A stretch of DNA of 64,000 nucleotides from JAEINY01 sp942490535 (GTDB lineage Bacteria; Bacteroidota; Bacteroidia; Bacteroidales; Marinilabiliaceae). Location of the stretch: contig CALNXQ010000002.1 in the NCBI GenBank assembly GCA_942490535.1, forward strand, positions 310,001 to 374,000, given 5' to 3'. Below the pieces are notes generated by a model. The model had not been told where the DNA came from, did no database searches, and saw nothing but the letters and a program-made list of their open reading frames with translations. Shown piece by piece: positions 35,856-45,369 of this stretch. A program made the translations under genes and the position numbers. How positions within the stretch are numbered: the stretch's first letter is position 1; every line of letters begins with the position of its first letter.

Positions 35856-37085
35856 ATGCGAAATAATGCACTCCTTCCACCAGCAGTTATTTTAGATATT
35901 ACGTATTCAGGCTATGGCGCCATGCGGTCACTTTACCCCTATGGCATACCTATTTATGCATTCACTTTTGATGATAGCCATAAAGAAACAAAAAGCAAAC
36001 TCGCCAGGGAAATCATCATCTATTCCAACGATGGTAATGATTTACTGGAGAAACTAGTAGGTCTTGCAAAAAGATGTGACAAAAAGCCAGTTCTGATTTT
36101 AACCAATGATGCCAAAGTTGAATTTGTATTGGAAAACCTGGATGTCATTCAATCGCATTTTCATTTGAATATTCCAACACCGGCCATCACCGAAATGCTC
36201 ATTGATAAGATAAAACTTAAGAAATTTACAGATCTCCACCAGATTAAAACTCCAAAAAGCTTAAGCATTGAAGCCTATGCGGACATAAAAGGCATTTCCG
36301 ATTTTAATTTTCCGGTCATTCTTAAACCCTATGTGAAATCAGAAAAATGGTATGCTGCCGGATTATCCAAAGCCTTTATCTTTGATAATCGTGTGGATCT
36401 CTTAAACATGTTTCCAACGCTTTACAACATTGAAAACCGTCTGATTATTCAGGAGTTTATTCCCGGCGGCGATTCTGACATATACTATTGTCTGGTTTAT
36501 TATGGTGTAGACGGGAAGTGCAAAGCGACTTTCTCCGGTCAAAAAATCAGACAATGGCAGATTCTAAAAGGTTCGACTGCATCCACCCGGTCGATACACA
36601 TCCCTTATATTGAAGAGGAAACAATACGCATTTTTGATTTAGCCGGGTTTAAAGGATTTGGATCCGTCGAGTATAAAAAACACCCCCAAACGGGCGAATT
36701 CTACATGATTGAGCCCACTGCCGGGCGCATTGACTTTCAGGAGTACATTGCCACCTTTTCGGGTGTAAACATCCCCCTTATTGGCTATTGTGATCAAACA
36801 GGAATCAATATCACTCCCAAAGAAAAGATTCGAAAAAACACGGTCTACATCGATGAATTTTTTGAGTTTGAGAGTGCCAAAGAATACAATCGCCTGTATG
36901 GTTTAACTTTTTTTGAGTGGTTGCATTCGGTCCGTGGTCGCAAATGCTATAGATACCTGAATTATTATGACCCAACCGTCTCCCTTAAAATGGGCTTATT
37001 TATAACACGGCGATTAGCTGGTTTGTTAGTGCGTTCTTTATTGGGAAAAAAAGAAAAGAGACAGGCCGAACAAATGGAGTACTAG
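35856..37085 (+). CDS. ATP-grasp ligase-like protein, copy 1 of tandem pair
   Basis: A 409-residue cytoplasmic protein with a pre-ATP-grasp Rossmann-like domain (AVILDITYSGYGAMRSL; residues about 1-110). The ATP-grasp domain has DKIKLKKFTDLHQIKTPKS, FPVILKPYVKS (first nucleotide-binding Lys), IIQEFIPGGDSDI (hinge region) and IEPTAGRI at the metal site, in place of the more usual ExNxR. It resembles the carboxylate-amine ligase-like COG3919 group. A paralogue of the same length follows 116 nt downstream. The family couples ATP hydrolysis to amide or ester formation through an acylphosphate, so an amino-acid-type substituent on the glycan is a plausible product (inference). Confidence 0.85.
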   Translation: MRNNALLPPAVILDITYSGYGAMRSLYPYGIPIYAFTFDDSHKETKSKLAREIIIYSNDGNDLLEKLVGLAKRCDKKPVLILTNDAKVEFVLENLDVIQSHFHLNIPTPAITEMLIDKIKLKKFTDLHQIKTPKSLSIEAYADIKGISDFNFPVILKPYVKSEKWYAAGLSKAFIFDNRVDLLNMFPTLYNIENRLIIQEFIPGGDSDIYYCLVYYGVDGKCKATFSGQKIRQWQILKGSTASTRSIHIPYIEEETIRIFDLAGFKGFGSVEYKKHPQTGEFYMIEPTAGRIDFQEYIATFSGVNIPLIGYCDQTGINITPKEKIRKNTVYIDEFFEFESAKEYNRLYGLTFFEWLHSVRGRKCYRYLNYYDPTVSLKMGLFITRRLAGLLVRSLLGKKEKRQAEQMEY

Positions 37086-37201
37086 ACAACTAAAATTCAG
37101 ACGCCATGTATTAGGTCGCAACTACCCATACCTATGCTCTATTAGTAAAAAACAAACATTCCTGTTGAAGTAGAAAAAGCAGAGAATGAAAACTATTATC
37201 C

Positions 37202-38431
37202 ATGAAAAATAATCAACCTTTACCCTCGGCAGTCATTCTTGATATCACCTATTCCGGCTACGGTGCTTTGCGCTCTCTACATCCCTATGGCATTACTTTA
37301 ATTGGTTTTACGTTTGATCCAAACCATGCGGAAACAAAAACATCGCTTACCAAGGAGGTTTACATTTATTCGCTTGAGAAAAATGACTTACTCGAAAAAC
37401 TCATGGAATGTGCTGGCAAGTGCGACCAAAAACCAGTTCTCATACTAACCAATGACGATAAAGTTGAATTTGTCCTAGACCATTTAGATGCAATCAAAGC
37501 GCATTTCCACATCAACTTACCCGCTAAAATCACCACTGAAATGCTGATTGATAAAATTAAACTCCAGCCATTCATTCAGCAACATCACATAAAAACCCCA
37601 AAAAGCCTAACCATTGAATCGTATCAGGATATCGATGGCATTACAGCATTACAATTTCCGGTTATTCTTAAACCCTATGTCAAGTCACAAAAATGGAACG
37701 GGGCTGACTTACCCAAAGCCTTTATTTTTAATAGCCGGGATGAATTAATGAATATGTTTCCAACCTTATTCAATACAGAGAATCGCCTCATTGTTCAGGA
37801 ATTTATACCGGGTGGAGATTCAGATATTTTCTATTGTCTGGTATACTATGGAGCGGATGGCCAATGTAAAGCCTCGTTCACCGGACAAAAAATCAGGCAA
37901 TGGAATATACTCAAAGGATCTACAGCTTCTACGCGGGGCATTGATGAACCGTTTATTGAAGAGGAAACAAAACGCATTTTTGATCTGGCCGATTTTAGAG
38001 GCTTTGGATCCATTGAATATAAACGTCACCCGAAAACCGGCGAATATTATATGATTGAACCCACTGCCGGACGCTTAAATCTACAGGAATACATAGCTAC
38101 TTTTTCTGGGGTTAACCTGCCTTTAATCGCTTATTGCGATCATACCGGCATAACCATCAAGGGGAGAGAAAAGCAAAGAAAAAATGCGGTGTTTATCAAT
38201 GAGATATTTGAACTGGAAAGTGCCAATGCTTATCACCATCTCTATGGTTTAACACTCAAGGAATGGTACAAATCAGTACATGGTAAAAAATGTTATCGAT
38301 ATTTCAATTTAGTAGACCGCCCCGTAGTCATAAAAATGGGAGTTTTTATAACCAAAAAATTAATTGGTATTTTACTACGAAATGCGTTGGGCAGAAAACC
38401 CAAAGAACCAGCAGAACGAGTTGATTATTAA
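37202..38431 (+). CDS. ATP-grasp ligase-like protein, copy 2 of tandem pair
   Basis: A 409-residue paralogue of the preceding protein, with all key motifs retained (AVILDITYSGYGALRSL, FPVILKPYVKS, IVQEFIPGGDSDI, GQKIRQWNILKGSTASTR, IEPTAGRL). Differences are scattered, as expected of an established duplication, and no motif is lost, so both copies are likely active. Differences just before the metal site and in the 350-400 tail may set different substrates. It ends 13 nt before the stop of the convergent GINT1-like gene; no terminator fits between them. Confidence 0.85.
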   Translation: MKNNQPLPSAVILDITYSGYGALRSLHPYGITLIGFTFDPNHAETKTSLTKEVYIYSLEKNDLLEKLMECAGKCDQKPVLILTNDDKVEFVLDHLDAIKAHFHINLPAKITTEMLIDKIKLQPFIQQHHIKTPKSLTIESYQDIDGITALQFPVILKPYVKSQKWNGADLPKAFIFNSRDELMNMFPTLFNTENRLIVQEFIPGGDSDIFYCLVYYGADGQCKASFTGQKIRQWNILKGSTASTRGIDEPFIEEETKRIFDLADFRGFGSIEYKRHPKTGEYYMIEPTAGRLNLQEYIATFSGVNLPLIAYCDHTGITIKGREKQRKNAVFINEIFELESANAYHHLYGLTLKEWYKSVHGKKCYRYFNLVDRPVVIKMGVFITKKLIGILLRNALGRKPKEPAERVDY

Positions 38432-38444
38432 CCCAGAAACAAAC

Positions 38445-40028
38445 CTACATCCTACTGGTATTGAACATACCATCCAGTACTTCATAGCTTTTCGAATGAT
38501 TATAGGTATGCACCCCGGTGGCGTTCACGTTTAATGATGCCGGGGTAATGACCTGTATACACTCTTCCTCATAATCTGTTTTGGTAAGTTTAACGATCCT
38601 GTTTAAGCGGATGGCCGCTCCATAATCAGTATAACAATCCTGCGAAGGACGAATTAAAAGACCATCCCTCCAGAAAAGTTTTCCGGCCGGCCGGGCAGAA
38701 GCACTATCAGTCACAACCGGATTTTGAGGATGTGGATACCAGGGTTTCAGTAATAAATCAGACGTATAGAACAGGTATAATTGATCATATGAGCCAGCAT
38801 CATCAGCTGTTTTGATAATGGTAAAAATCCACCAGATACCATCCTGCCAAAAGGGAGTGCAATCCAATAATCTTTCCCCGGCCACAATATTACCCTGGTA
38901 TTCCCATTGGTGGGGAAATGCAGCAGATTTATACAATCGCAAAGACTTATCCGCCGATGATTCAGGAATCATCCACCACTCATCATTTTTTTTAAATACA
39001 TGGGGGTAAGACAAATGAAATCCTTCTTTCACGATTTTACGAATGGTATGTAATTCAGGCCGACCATTCAATTCAGCCGTCTCCAAATAACCCTTTCGGC
39101 TCGAAGCCTCTATCGTCTCAAAGAATAAATGCTTCTTGTTGTCTTCTTCAATGATAAATGGATCAGCCCTTCCATCTTTTCCTTTGGGCAATAGTACTTT
39201 TGGTATCGATTGACTACCCCGGTTGCGGGGAATTAATATAAGCCCCCATCGCTTATGAAAAATCGTTTTGATTGCTTTACGTTTCAAGCGCCCTAAAATA
39301 TGACCCATCCAATAGATAAATAAAGGAACAGATGCCCATTTTTGATGAGATAAATGAATTTCTTTTGCGGGTTTACTAGTTCTATATTTTGAACGCCACA
39401 GTGTGATGATTGATTGTTTAACAGCAGCTTTCAAATACCCTATATTTTTATCCAATCCATAGGATAGGGTTTGAAAACGATGGTCCCAGACAAATTCTTC
39501 CTCATTTGCAGTCACTTTTTTGACTCGAAAAACCCGTTTTAAATAACGCCAGTTGTAGAAGAATGTCAAAACACCAGCTTTTCCATGGGTTGTCAATTCA
39601 CCAGGAAATTCATAGACAGCGTTACAAGAAAGGCGATCAGCTACTAATTTGACAAAACTAATCACTACAGCATCTTTACTAATTTGACTTTGAAAAGAAG
39701 CCATGGATCTTCCTTCCAAACATTGAAAATTACTGCATTTTTGAGTCATCTGATTCAGCCGACACTTGGCCATGCTCTGCAATTTCTGCCTAAAAATAAG
39801 CTTCTCAATAATGATAAAAGGAGTAAAAAACAAGTTCCTGAAACGGTCCTCCAATGCATTCTTTTTTTTGGCTGCATCAACAATCACACATTGAATGGTT
39901 GAATCAGAATACTGTTCGCAAATCGAATCCAGGATATCCAACAACCAAAAGGGCACACAATTGGTATCAAACACAAACACCAATGAAGAAATGGTCTCCT
40001 TTTCAACAATATATCGTAGCTTATCCAT
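38445..40028 (-). CDS. GINT1-like protein with N-terminal extension
   Basis: A 527-residue protein, a paralogue of the protein at 29145-30767. The C-terminal half has DGRADPFIIEEDNKKHLFFE, HLSYPHVFKKNDEWWMIPES, CTPFWQDGIWWIFTI, PQNPVVTDSASARPAGKLFW and IRPSQDCYTDYG. The N-terminal half (FVFDTNCVPFWLLDILDSI onward) is a formyltransferase-like Rossmann domain in appearance, with low certainty. It ends the minus-strand EPS operon that begins near 57.2 kb, 13 nt after a GT4. Three such proteins in one region suggest three different transfer or modification events. Confidence 0.78.
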   Translation of the reverse strand: MDKLRYIVEKETISSLVFVFDTNCVPFWLLDILDSICEQYSDSTIQCVIVDAAKKKNALEDRFRNLFFTPFIIIEKLIFRQKLQSMAKCRLNQMTQKCSNFQCLEGRSMASFQSQISKDAVVISFVKLVADRLSCNAVYEFPGELTTHGKAGVLTFFYNWRYLKRVFRVKKVTANEEEFVWDHRFQTLSYGLDKNIGYLKAAVKQSIITLWRSKYRTSKPAKEIHLSHQKWASVPLFIYWMGHILGRLKRKAIKTIFHKRWGLILIPRNRGSQSIPKVLLPKGKDGRADPFIIEEDNKKHLFFETIEASSRKGYLETAELNGRPELHTIRKIVKEGFHLSYPHVFKKNDEWWMIPESSADKSLRLYKSAAFPHQWEYQGNIVAGERLLDCTPFWQDGIWWIFTIIKTADDAGSYDQLYLFYTSDLLLKPWYPHPQNPVVTDSASARPAGKLFWRDGLLIRPSQDCYTDYGAAIRLNRIVKLTKTDYEEECIQVITPASLNVNATGVHTYNHSKSYEVLDGMFNTSRM

Positions 40029-40041
40029 AAAACTGCTTGTT

Positions 40042-41163
40042 TTAAAGTCCGTTTAAAGCTTCTTCAGCACGCTTGATCCAGGTATACTTCTGATTAAAAT
40101 CACGCCAGGCTCTTCCGGCAACCGCCTCTCGATAGGATGTATCTGAACACTTTTGAATAGCCTGAGTCCATTGTGCGGCATCTTCAGGATCCACTAAAAT
40201 GGCATTTTGATCATTCAACACTTCCCGTAACACAGGCATATCGGAACTAATGATGCATTTTCCGGAAGCCATGTACTCAAAGATCTTCAGCGGTGACATG
40301 TATTTGGATGACTCGTGTCCTTTATTGGCCACCCAGACTTCTTTCTGATAAGGTGCTAACAGAACATCACATAAATGACGGTAATGCCCGACTTCAGAAG
40401 GCAGCACAAAACCATAAAAATAAACATTTTGCAAGCCTCCTAATTGCGCTTCCCAATACGCCACATCACAGTTTCGTCCGCCTACAATGTGGAAATCAAC
40501 CTGCGGCAGCATTTGAGCAGCCTCAAAAATCACTTCTATGCCGCGTCCTTTATAAAGATGCCCGAAATACCCCACCTGCAAATGCCCCATCTGTCCTTTC
40601 CACTTGTTTGCCATGCCATTTGACGAAGCCGGGGATGCATCAGCAGCATCGTGCAACACCTTAACATCCACATTTTGCAGACTCACCTGTTCCTCAAATA
40701 ATTTTCGAAGTGCCCCTGAAATCGTTATCAGTCGTTTCAGATTAGCGGCTTTAAAAATCCGCTTAAAGAATGGTTTCATAAATGACGATTGCCCAACAAA
40801 TGGCTTATGTGCTTCTAAAATAAATGGAATAGCCGAAATTGAAAGATATAAAGCAGGAATTTCACACCGCGTATACACTAATTCAAATTGTTGTTTCTTA
40901 ATAAAACGAATAGCTTCAATTGCAAACAAGTGCATTTTGCCTTTCACCTTTCGAAGCGGAATTTTCTTCAGGATAAAACAGGGTTTTACGCCGTAATAAT
41001 CAAATACATTTTCAATATTACGTTCTTCGTCGGCCTCACTATCAAACGTAACCAACATCACTTCATGCCCCGCCTTTACCATAGCCTGGCACATCTTCAT
41101 GACGTGAATACTATTGGCCGTTCGACTGGGTATAAATGAATTAGCTAAATAAATAATTTTCAT
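40042..41163 (-). CDS. Glycosyltransferase family 4
   Basis: A 373-residue GT-B enzyme. Acceptor domain: MKIIYLANSFIPSRTANSI, then HVMKMCQAMV. Donor domain: VGYFGHLYKGRGIEVI, and LAPYQKEVWVANKGHESSKYMSP followed by LKIFEYMASGKCIISSDMPVLREV, the nucleotide-sugar binding Glu region. Its ATG overlaps the stop of the asparagine-synthetase-like gene by 4 nt (41160-41163), so the two are translationally coupled. Confidence 0.92.
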   Translation of the reverse strand: MKIIYLANSFIPSRTANSIHVMKMCQAMVKAGHEVMLVTFDSEADEERNIENVFDYYGVKPCFILKKIPLRKVKGKMHLFAIEAIRFIKKQQFELVYTRCEIPALYLSISAIPFILEAHKPFVGQSSFMKPFFKRIFKAANLKRLITISGALRKLFEEQVSLQNVDVKVLHDAADASPASSNGMANKWKGQMGHLQVGYFGHLYKGRGIEVIFEAAQMLPQVDFHIVGGRNCDVAYWEAQLGGLQNVYFYGFVLPSEVGHYRHLCDVLLAPYQKEVWVANKGHESSKYMSPLKIFEYMASGKCIISSDMPVLREVLNDQNAILVDPEDAAQWTQAIQKCSDTSYREAVAGRAWRDFNQKYTWIKRAEEALNGL

Positions 41164-42803
41164 GACACCCCCTCCTCCAAATGTTTAAAAAACAGAAATA
41201 CCGCTAATAAGGAACTCACAAAAACAAAATCTCTTTTTATTAATTCATCCAGATTTTGCAAGATATAGGATTGCTTAAACCGCTCATTAAACCGTTCATT
41301 TTTATGCGATAATGTTTGTTGCAAATAAGTCCGGTTTTCAGGTAACAACATCCATTGAGCCACATTTTTATGCTCCCCTTTAAACCCCAGAGCGAAACCT
41401 GTCTTTTTATAAAGCTTCATATCAGCGCGCCAAAACAACTCTTTGACTTTTTTTGTCAAACGCGAATGATGGTTGATACCCAAAGGGGAACGCTCAAATC
41501 GGATGGCTGCTAATTGGCCCATCACCGCTTCAGCCCCCTTTTTATAAAGATAGCGACCGTTCCGCAACTCAAAAGACATTTTCAGGGATAAATCAACCGC
41601 TTTCTGATGCATGATGGGACTGCGTGATTGAACATCACCGTAGAAGCTGGTCCAGGATTCATTTTTATTCAACCGGCGTTGCCGACAATAGAAGTCAAAA
41701 GTATCACACAAATCTCCTAAATCATTCAATTGCAATTGTTCTAATTCAGAAAAAAAGGAATCTTTCAGATCTGTATTTTGTAAAGAACGATACACTCCTT
41801 GTATTAACCCTTCATGGGTTTCATTATATAAATCATAACAGTACTGGTACTTATCGGATCGAGCCGATTTCCAATACTGGGCATGATTATGAGCACCGTC
41901 TTTATAAGTGAAGGCATCAAAAAAAGTAGACGCAAATCCATTGATGTTAATATCAATTCCTGAAAGCGCCCGATAGGCCGAATAATACCACGTACTGTAA
42001 AGCGGCAACATGGGATTATTCTGCATTTGCTTCATGACATATTTCGGCAAAAAATCATTTACCTCAACAGGGATATAGGTTGCCTCAGAAACATTCAACT
42101 GCTGATTGACTTTTCTTGCTACATGAATGGCATCCGATTTCAGACGCCCGGCATAAGTATATGCTTTAAAAGGTAGCTGATGCTCACAGGCATAGAACAT
42201 ATTCCAACGGGAATCTAATCCACCGGAATTAGCCGTTGCATAAACTGCACCGGGCTCATTAAAACTCTCCATCACACCGGTTTCAATCGCATCTACCAAC
42301 TCTGGAAGAGCTTTTTTCTCATCCTGCAATGTAGGTTCAGGCCGATGCTGCCAATAGGTTTGGATTGTTTTTATTTGATGGGTCTCTAAATCAATTGTGA
42401 TAATAGTACCCGGATCACATAACTGAACCTCATGAATATAGGTCTGTTTGAAATGCATATAGCCAAAACGGAGTAATTGCTCAATGGCCAATTCATTAAT
42501 TGTTGGAGACGAGGTCGTCTGAACCGCCTGCCAATAGTCATCAGTTATCAACCAATCCGCTTCATCTTGCATGAGAAACAAATCAACCATTCCCAAGCGA
42601 TCATTAAACACATGCATTTCTTGCTTATCAATATCCGTATAGCTCCCCAAAAAACTTCCGTTTAAGTCACGCAAAGCACTAACGCCATGTGTTTTTAATT
42701 GCTTGAACACATAGTCATGGGCGATCTCAAAGGATTTACCAAACAGAAAACCCTGAAAGTTGAAATCACTACTCGCTTGTATATTTTTACGACTAACTAT
42801 CAT
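41160..42803 (-). CDS. Asparagine-synthetase-like amidoligase
   Basis: A 547-residue protein with the two-domain plan of class B asparagine synthetases. The N-terminal Ntn-like domain (about residues 1-150; DLNGSFLGSYTD, VFNDRLGMVDLFL) lacks the N-terminal nucleophile Cys: the protein starts MIVSRK, so it cannot release ammonia from glutamine in the usual way. The synthetase domain has the PP-loop NSGGLDSRWN at about residues 193-202. Such Cys-less members occur in polysaccharide and natural-product clusters and adenylate a carboxylate for amide formation with a different amine. It overlaps the flanking PF14397 and GT4 genes by 11 and 4 nt. It probably adds an amide-linked group to the glycan (inference). 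Confidence 0.82.
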   Translation of the reverse strand: MIVSRKNIQASSDFNFQGFLFGKSFEIAHDYVFKQLKTHGVSALRDLNGSFLGSYTDIDKQEMHVFNDRLGMVDLFLMQDEADWLITDDYWQAVQTTSSPTINELAIEQLLRFGYMHFKQTYIHEVQLCDPGTIITIDLETHQIKTIQTYWQHRPEPTLQDEKKALPELVDAIETGVMESFNEPGAVYATANSGGLDSRWNMFYACEHQLPFKAYTYAGRLKSDAIHVARKVNQQLNVSEATYIPVEVNDFLPKYVMKQMQNNPMLPLYSTWYYSAYRALSGIDININGFASTFFDAFTYKDGAHNHAQYWKSARSDKYQYCYDLYNETHEGLIQGVYRSLQNTDLKDSFFSELEQLQLNDLGDLCDTFDFYCRQRRLNKNESWTSFYGDVQSRSPIMHQKAVDLSLKMSFELRNGRYLYKKGAEAVMGQLAAIRFERSPLGINHHSRLTKKVKELFWRADMKLYKKTGFALGFKGEHKNVAQWMLLPENRTYLQQTLSHKNERFNERFKQSYILQNLDELIKRDFVFVSSLLAVFLFFKHLEEGVS

Positions 42804-43968
42804 GTAATTTATAAAGAGGTACTTCTCTCACTTTTTCTGTACAATATTCGATGATTTCGCTTGTGAATCGATGAAACAAAGGTCCAATTACATATTGATC
42901 ACCTTCCATGCCAATATCTGAAGTATTTGTTTCAATATGAAGAATTTTACCCGATGCATCCACCGCCATATCGAACCCAACCAATCGACAATATAATTGT
43001 TTGGCTGCAATCTCTTTTGCGGTTTCCCAAATTTCATCTATTTTATAAAAACGATCCATCATAGAAAATGGAGGTAATCCATCCACTGAATAAACCTTTT
43101 CAGGTGAATCTCCCAACCCAAAATCTACTAAGTAACCATCCGGCTTTAGACAAACAGCAATACCTCCTTGTTTCACATTATCCACACGGCTGCCAATTCC
43201 TCCAATACGCAAGTAGGAATAAACCACATGAATCTCATTGTCTTTGACAGACCGATAAGTTAAAACGCGTAAGGTATTCAATGACGTAGGATTAAATTTT
43301 TTATAAAACGCATGCTGATCGACATATTTTTGAACCAGAAAATCCTGTTTATAAATACGTTCCAAAAAGTCGAGAGACAGCACATCCTCCGTATCACTAT
43401 AAAAGTGACCATCATCCCTCCTGTCAAATACCGTAATGCCACTACCACCGTGGGCTTCAATGGATTTTTTAACGATTACACTTTTCTCACCTTTTAGAAG
43501 TTTCGCTAAATTGATTTGATCTTTGGCAATTACTTCTTGATTTGAATGATAATACACACCATTGATATTGCGAACAAAAATAGTGGGAACATGTTTCGTT
43601 CCATTTATCCAATCAATCCGGGCTTTATCTTCATAACTTTTAGCATACGACCGATTATTGAGAGATGGCTCAATCACTGAAAAATAAATATCTGAAGGTA
43701 CAATATCCATATCTATTCTACCGGAATAACGAAATGTATTCTTAAGATATACATCACTCACCTTCTTACCTAAAGGCTTCCATCGTTCATGGTAAGCTTT
43801 CAGAGCATCTTGCGGAAATGGCAATTGATTTTTCTCATTTTGACCGATGAATTTTTCAGCTAACAATTTATTCTCACAGCCAATGTAATGATATCGAGCA
43901 ACGCGATACAATTTTCGACCTGCTGCCACTAGGAAAAATAGAAAGTAGTACTTAATTCTTGTTCTCAT
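42793..43968 (-). CDS. PF14397 sugar-transfer-associated ATP-grasp protein, tandem copy 4
   Basis: A 391-residue protein with the PF14397 pattern. It has a hydrophobic N-terminal start (MRTRIKYYFLFFLVAAGRKLYRVARYHYIG in part; GRKLYRVA and YHYIG are conserved), a linker with KAYHERWKPLGK, and an ATP-grasp core: VIVKKSIEAHGGSGITVF, FLVQKYVDQHAFYKKFNPTSLNT in part, and HIETNTSDIGME. The Lys pair and the N-T-S-D metal-site region match ATP-grasp needs. It is the last and most downstream of four consecutive paralogues. The following gene overlaps it by 11 nt. Confidence 0.85.
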   Translation of the reverse strand: MRTRIKYYFLFFLVAAGRKLYRVARYHYIGCENKLLAEKFIGQNEKNQLPFPQDALKAYHERWKPLGKKVSDVYLKNTFRYSGRIDMDIVPSDIYFSVIEPSLNNRSYAKSYEDKARIDWINGTKHVPTIFVRNINGVYYHSNQEVIAKDQINLAKLLKGEKSVIVKKSIEAHGGSGITVFDRRDDGHFYSDTEDVLSLDFLERIYKQDFLVQKYVDQHAFYKKFNPTSLNTLRVLTYRSVKDNEIHVVYSYLRIGGIGSRVDNVKQGGIAVCLKPDGYLVDFGLGDSPEKVYSVDGLPPFSMMDRFYKIDEIWETAKEIAAKQLYCRLVGFDMAVDASGKILHIETNTSDIGMEGDQYVIGPLFHRFTSEIIEYCTEKVREVPLYKLHDS

Positions 43969-44097
43969 AACTCAAGTATTAAAGTAAAATTAGATCTACC
44001 ATTAACTTCAATTTTTCAATAGACATCATTCACCACCAAACTCCTTGTCTAAAGCTTTCAACAATAATCTTAAACTAATCGGTGTTTATAGTAGCAA

Positions 44098-45267
44098 TTA
44101 ACTTGCATGTAATTTATAGAGGGAGACTTTCTTAAGTTTTTCTTTGCAATGGTTGATAACTTCATCTGTAAATTTGTGAAACATTGGCCCTATGGTGTAT
44201 TGGACACCTTCCATCCCAATATCAGATGTATTGGTTTCGATGTGTAATACTTGGCCTGCTTTATCCACAGTCATATCAAAAGCCAGTAACCTGGAATAGA
44301 CATGGTGAGCTGCAATATCCTTCGCCAATTCCCAGACTTCATCTATTTTATGCAACCGCTCCATTTGGGAAAAGGGTGGAAAACCATCCAGTTGATAAAC
44401 CTTTACACCCTCCATTCTCAGACCAAAATCAACAAAACAACCATTCTCTTTAAGACACAAAAACATCCCCCCCATGGAAACATTATCTACCCGACTTCCA
44501 GGGGCACCGACTCTCAAAAATGTGTACAATATATGAATCTGATTATCTGCCACTGATCGATAAGTTACAACGCGTAACGTATTTAATGATGAAGGATTTA
44601 ATTGTTCGTAAAACGGATGCTGCTCAACGAACTTTTGAATCAAAAAATCCTGTTCATATAGTTTTTCAAGGTAATCAAGCGTTAACGCATCACCTTCTGC
44701 ACTTCTAAGGATCCCATTGGAATCACGGTCAAACAGGATAACTCCCTTGCCTCCATGCGATCCAATGGTCTTTTTCACAACCACTTCCTTCTCCTTACTT
44801 AACAAGTTAGTGAGATCAATTTGACTGCTGAATATCTCCTGCTGATTCGAATCATAATAAACTCCATTGATGTTGCGAATGAAAATACGTGGTACGTTGG
44901 CGTCACCGTTTATCCAATCAATCCTGGCCTTATCTTCATAACTCATACCAAAAATTCGATTATTGAGTGCGGGTTCAATGGCTGAATAATAAATATTTGA
45001 CGGAACAATGTCGACATCGAAAACACCCCTAAAACAATATGCATTATTCACATGAATATTACGAATGTCTTTTCCAAGTGGCTTCCAACGTTCATGATAG
45101 GCCTTAATCTGCGGACGTGTAAGGATGCACTTTTGATCCTTTATACCTAAACTGAACTGTCGGGCTAGTGCGGCATACTCCTCAGCCAAATAGTGGTATC
45201 CAGCAATCCGATATACTTTCCTTCCCACAGCTGCTACAAAACCAAATAATTGTTGCTTTAATTCCAT
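44098..45267 (-). CDS. PF14397 sugar-transfer-associated ATP-grasp protein, tandem copy 3
   Basis: A 389-residue protein from ATG 45267; I chose this start because MELKQQLFGFVAAVGRKVYR aligns with the starts of copies 1, 2 and 4, whereas the ATG at 45285 adds six residues that none has. Motifs conserved with its paralogues are YHYLAEEYAAL, KAYHERWKPLGKD, VVVKKTIGSHGGKGVILF, FLIQKFVEQHPFYEQLNPSSLNT in part, and HIETNTSDIGME. The insertions sit outside these motifs. A 130-nt gap separates it from copy 4. A G7 run (coding MGGMF, near 44470) is short of a recognised slippage tract. Confidence 0.84.
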   Translation of the reverse strand: MELKQQLFGFVAAVGRKVYRIAGYHYLAEEYAALARQFSLGIKDQKCILTRPQIKAYHERWKPLGKDIRNIHVNNAYCFRGVFDVDIVPSNIYYSAIEPALNNRIFGMSYEDKARIDWINGDANVPRIFIRNINGVYYDSNQQEIFSSQIDLTNLLSKEKEVVVKKTIGSHGGKGVILFDRDSNGILRSAEGDALTLDYLEKLYEQDFLIQKFVEQHPFYEQLNPSSLNTLRVVTYRSVADNQIHILYTFLRVGAPGSRVDNVSMGGMFLCLKENGCFVDFGLRMEGVKVYQLDGFPPFSQMERLHKIDEVWELAKDIAAHHVYSRLLAFDMTVDKAGQVLHIETNTSDIGMEGVQYTIGPMFHKFTDEVINHCKEKLKKVSLYKLHAS

Positions 45268-45369
45268 ACTCCCCCCTATTTTCATATATTAGTTAATTCA
45301 ACACCACCCTCGCAAAAAAACACGATCCCAGCCTTCTATAAGCACCACCCCCAAAAAAAATCCCATCAC

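Noticed and set aside
40293..40996. Plus-strand frames of 123 and 130 codons
   Set aside because: They lie wholly antisense within a confident GT4 gene.
44467..44474. G7 tracts in coding genes (also near 49144 and 32866)
   Set aside because: Shorter than tracts normally linked to phase variation, and they encode conserved Gly residues.
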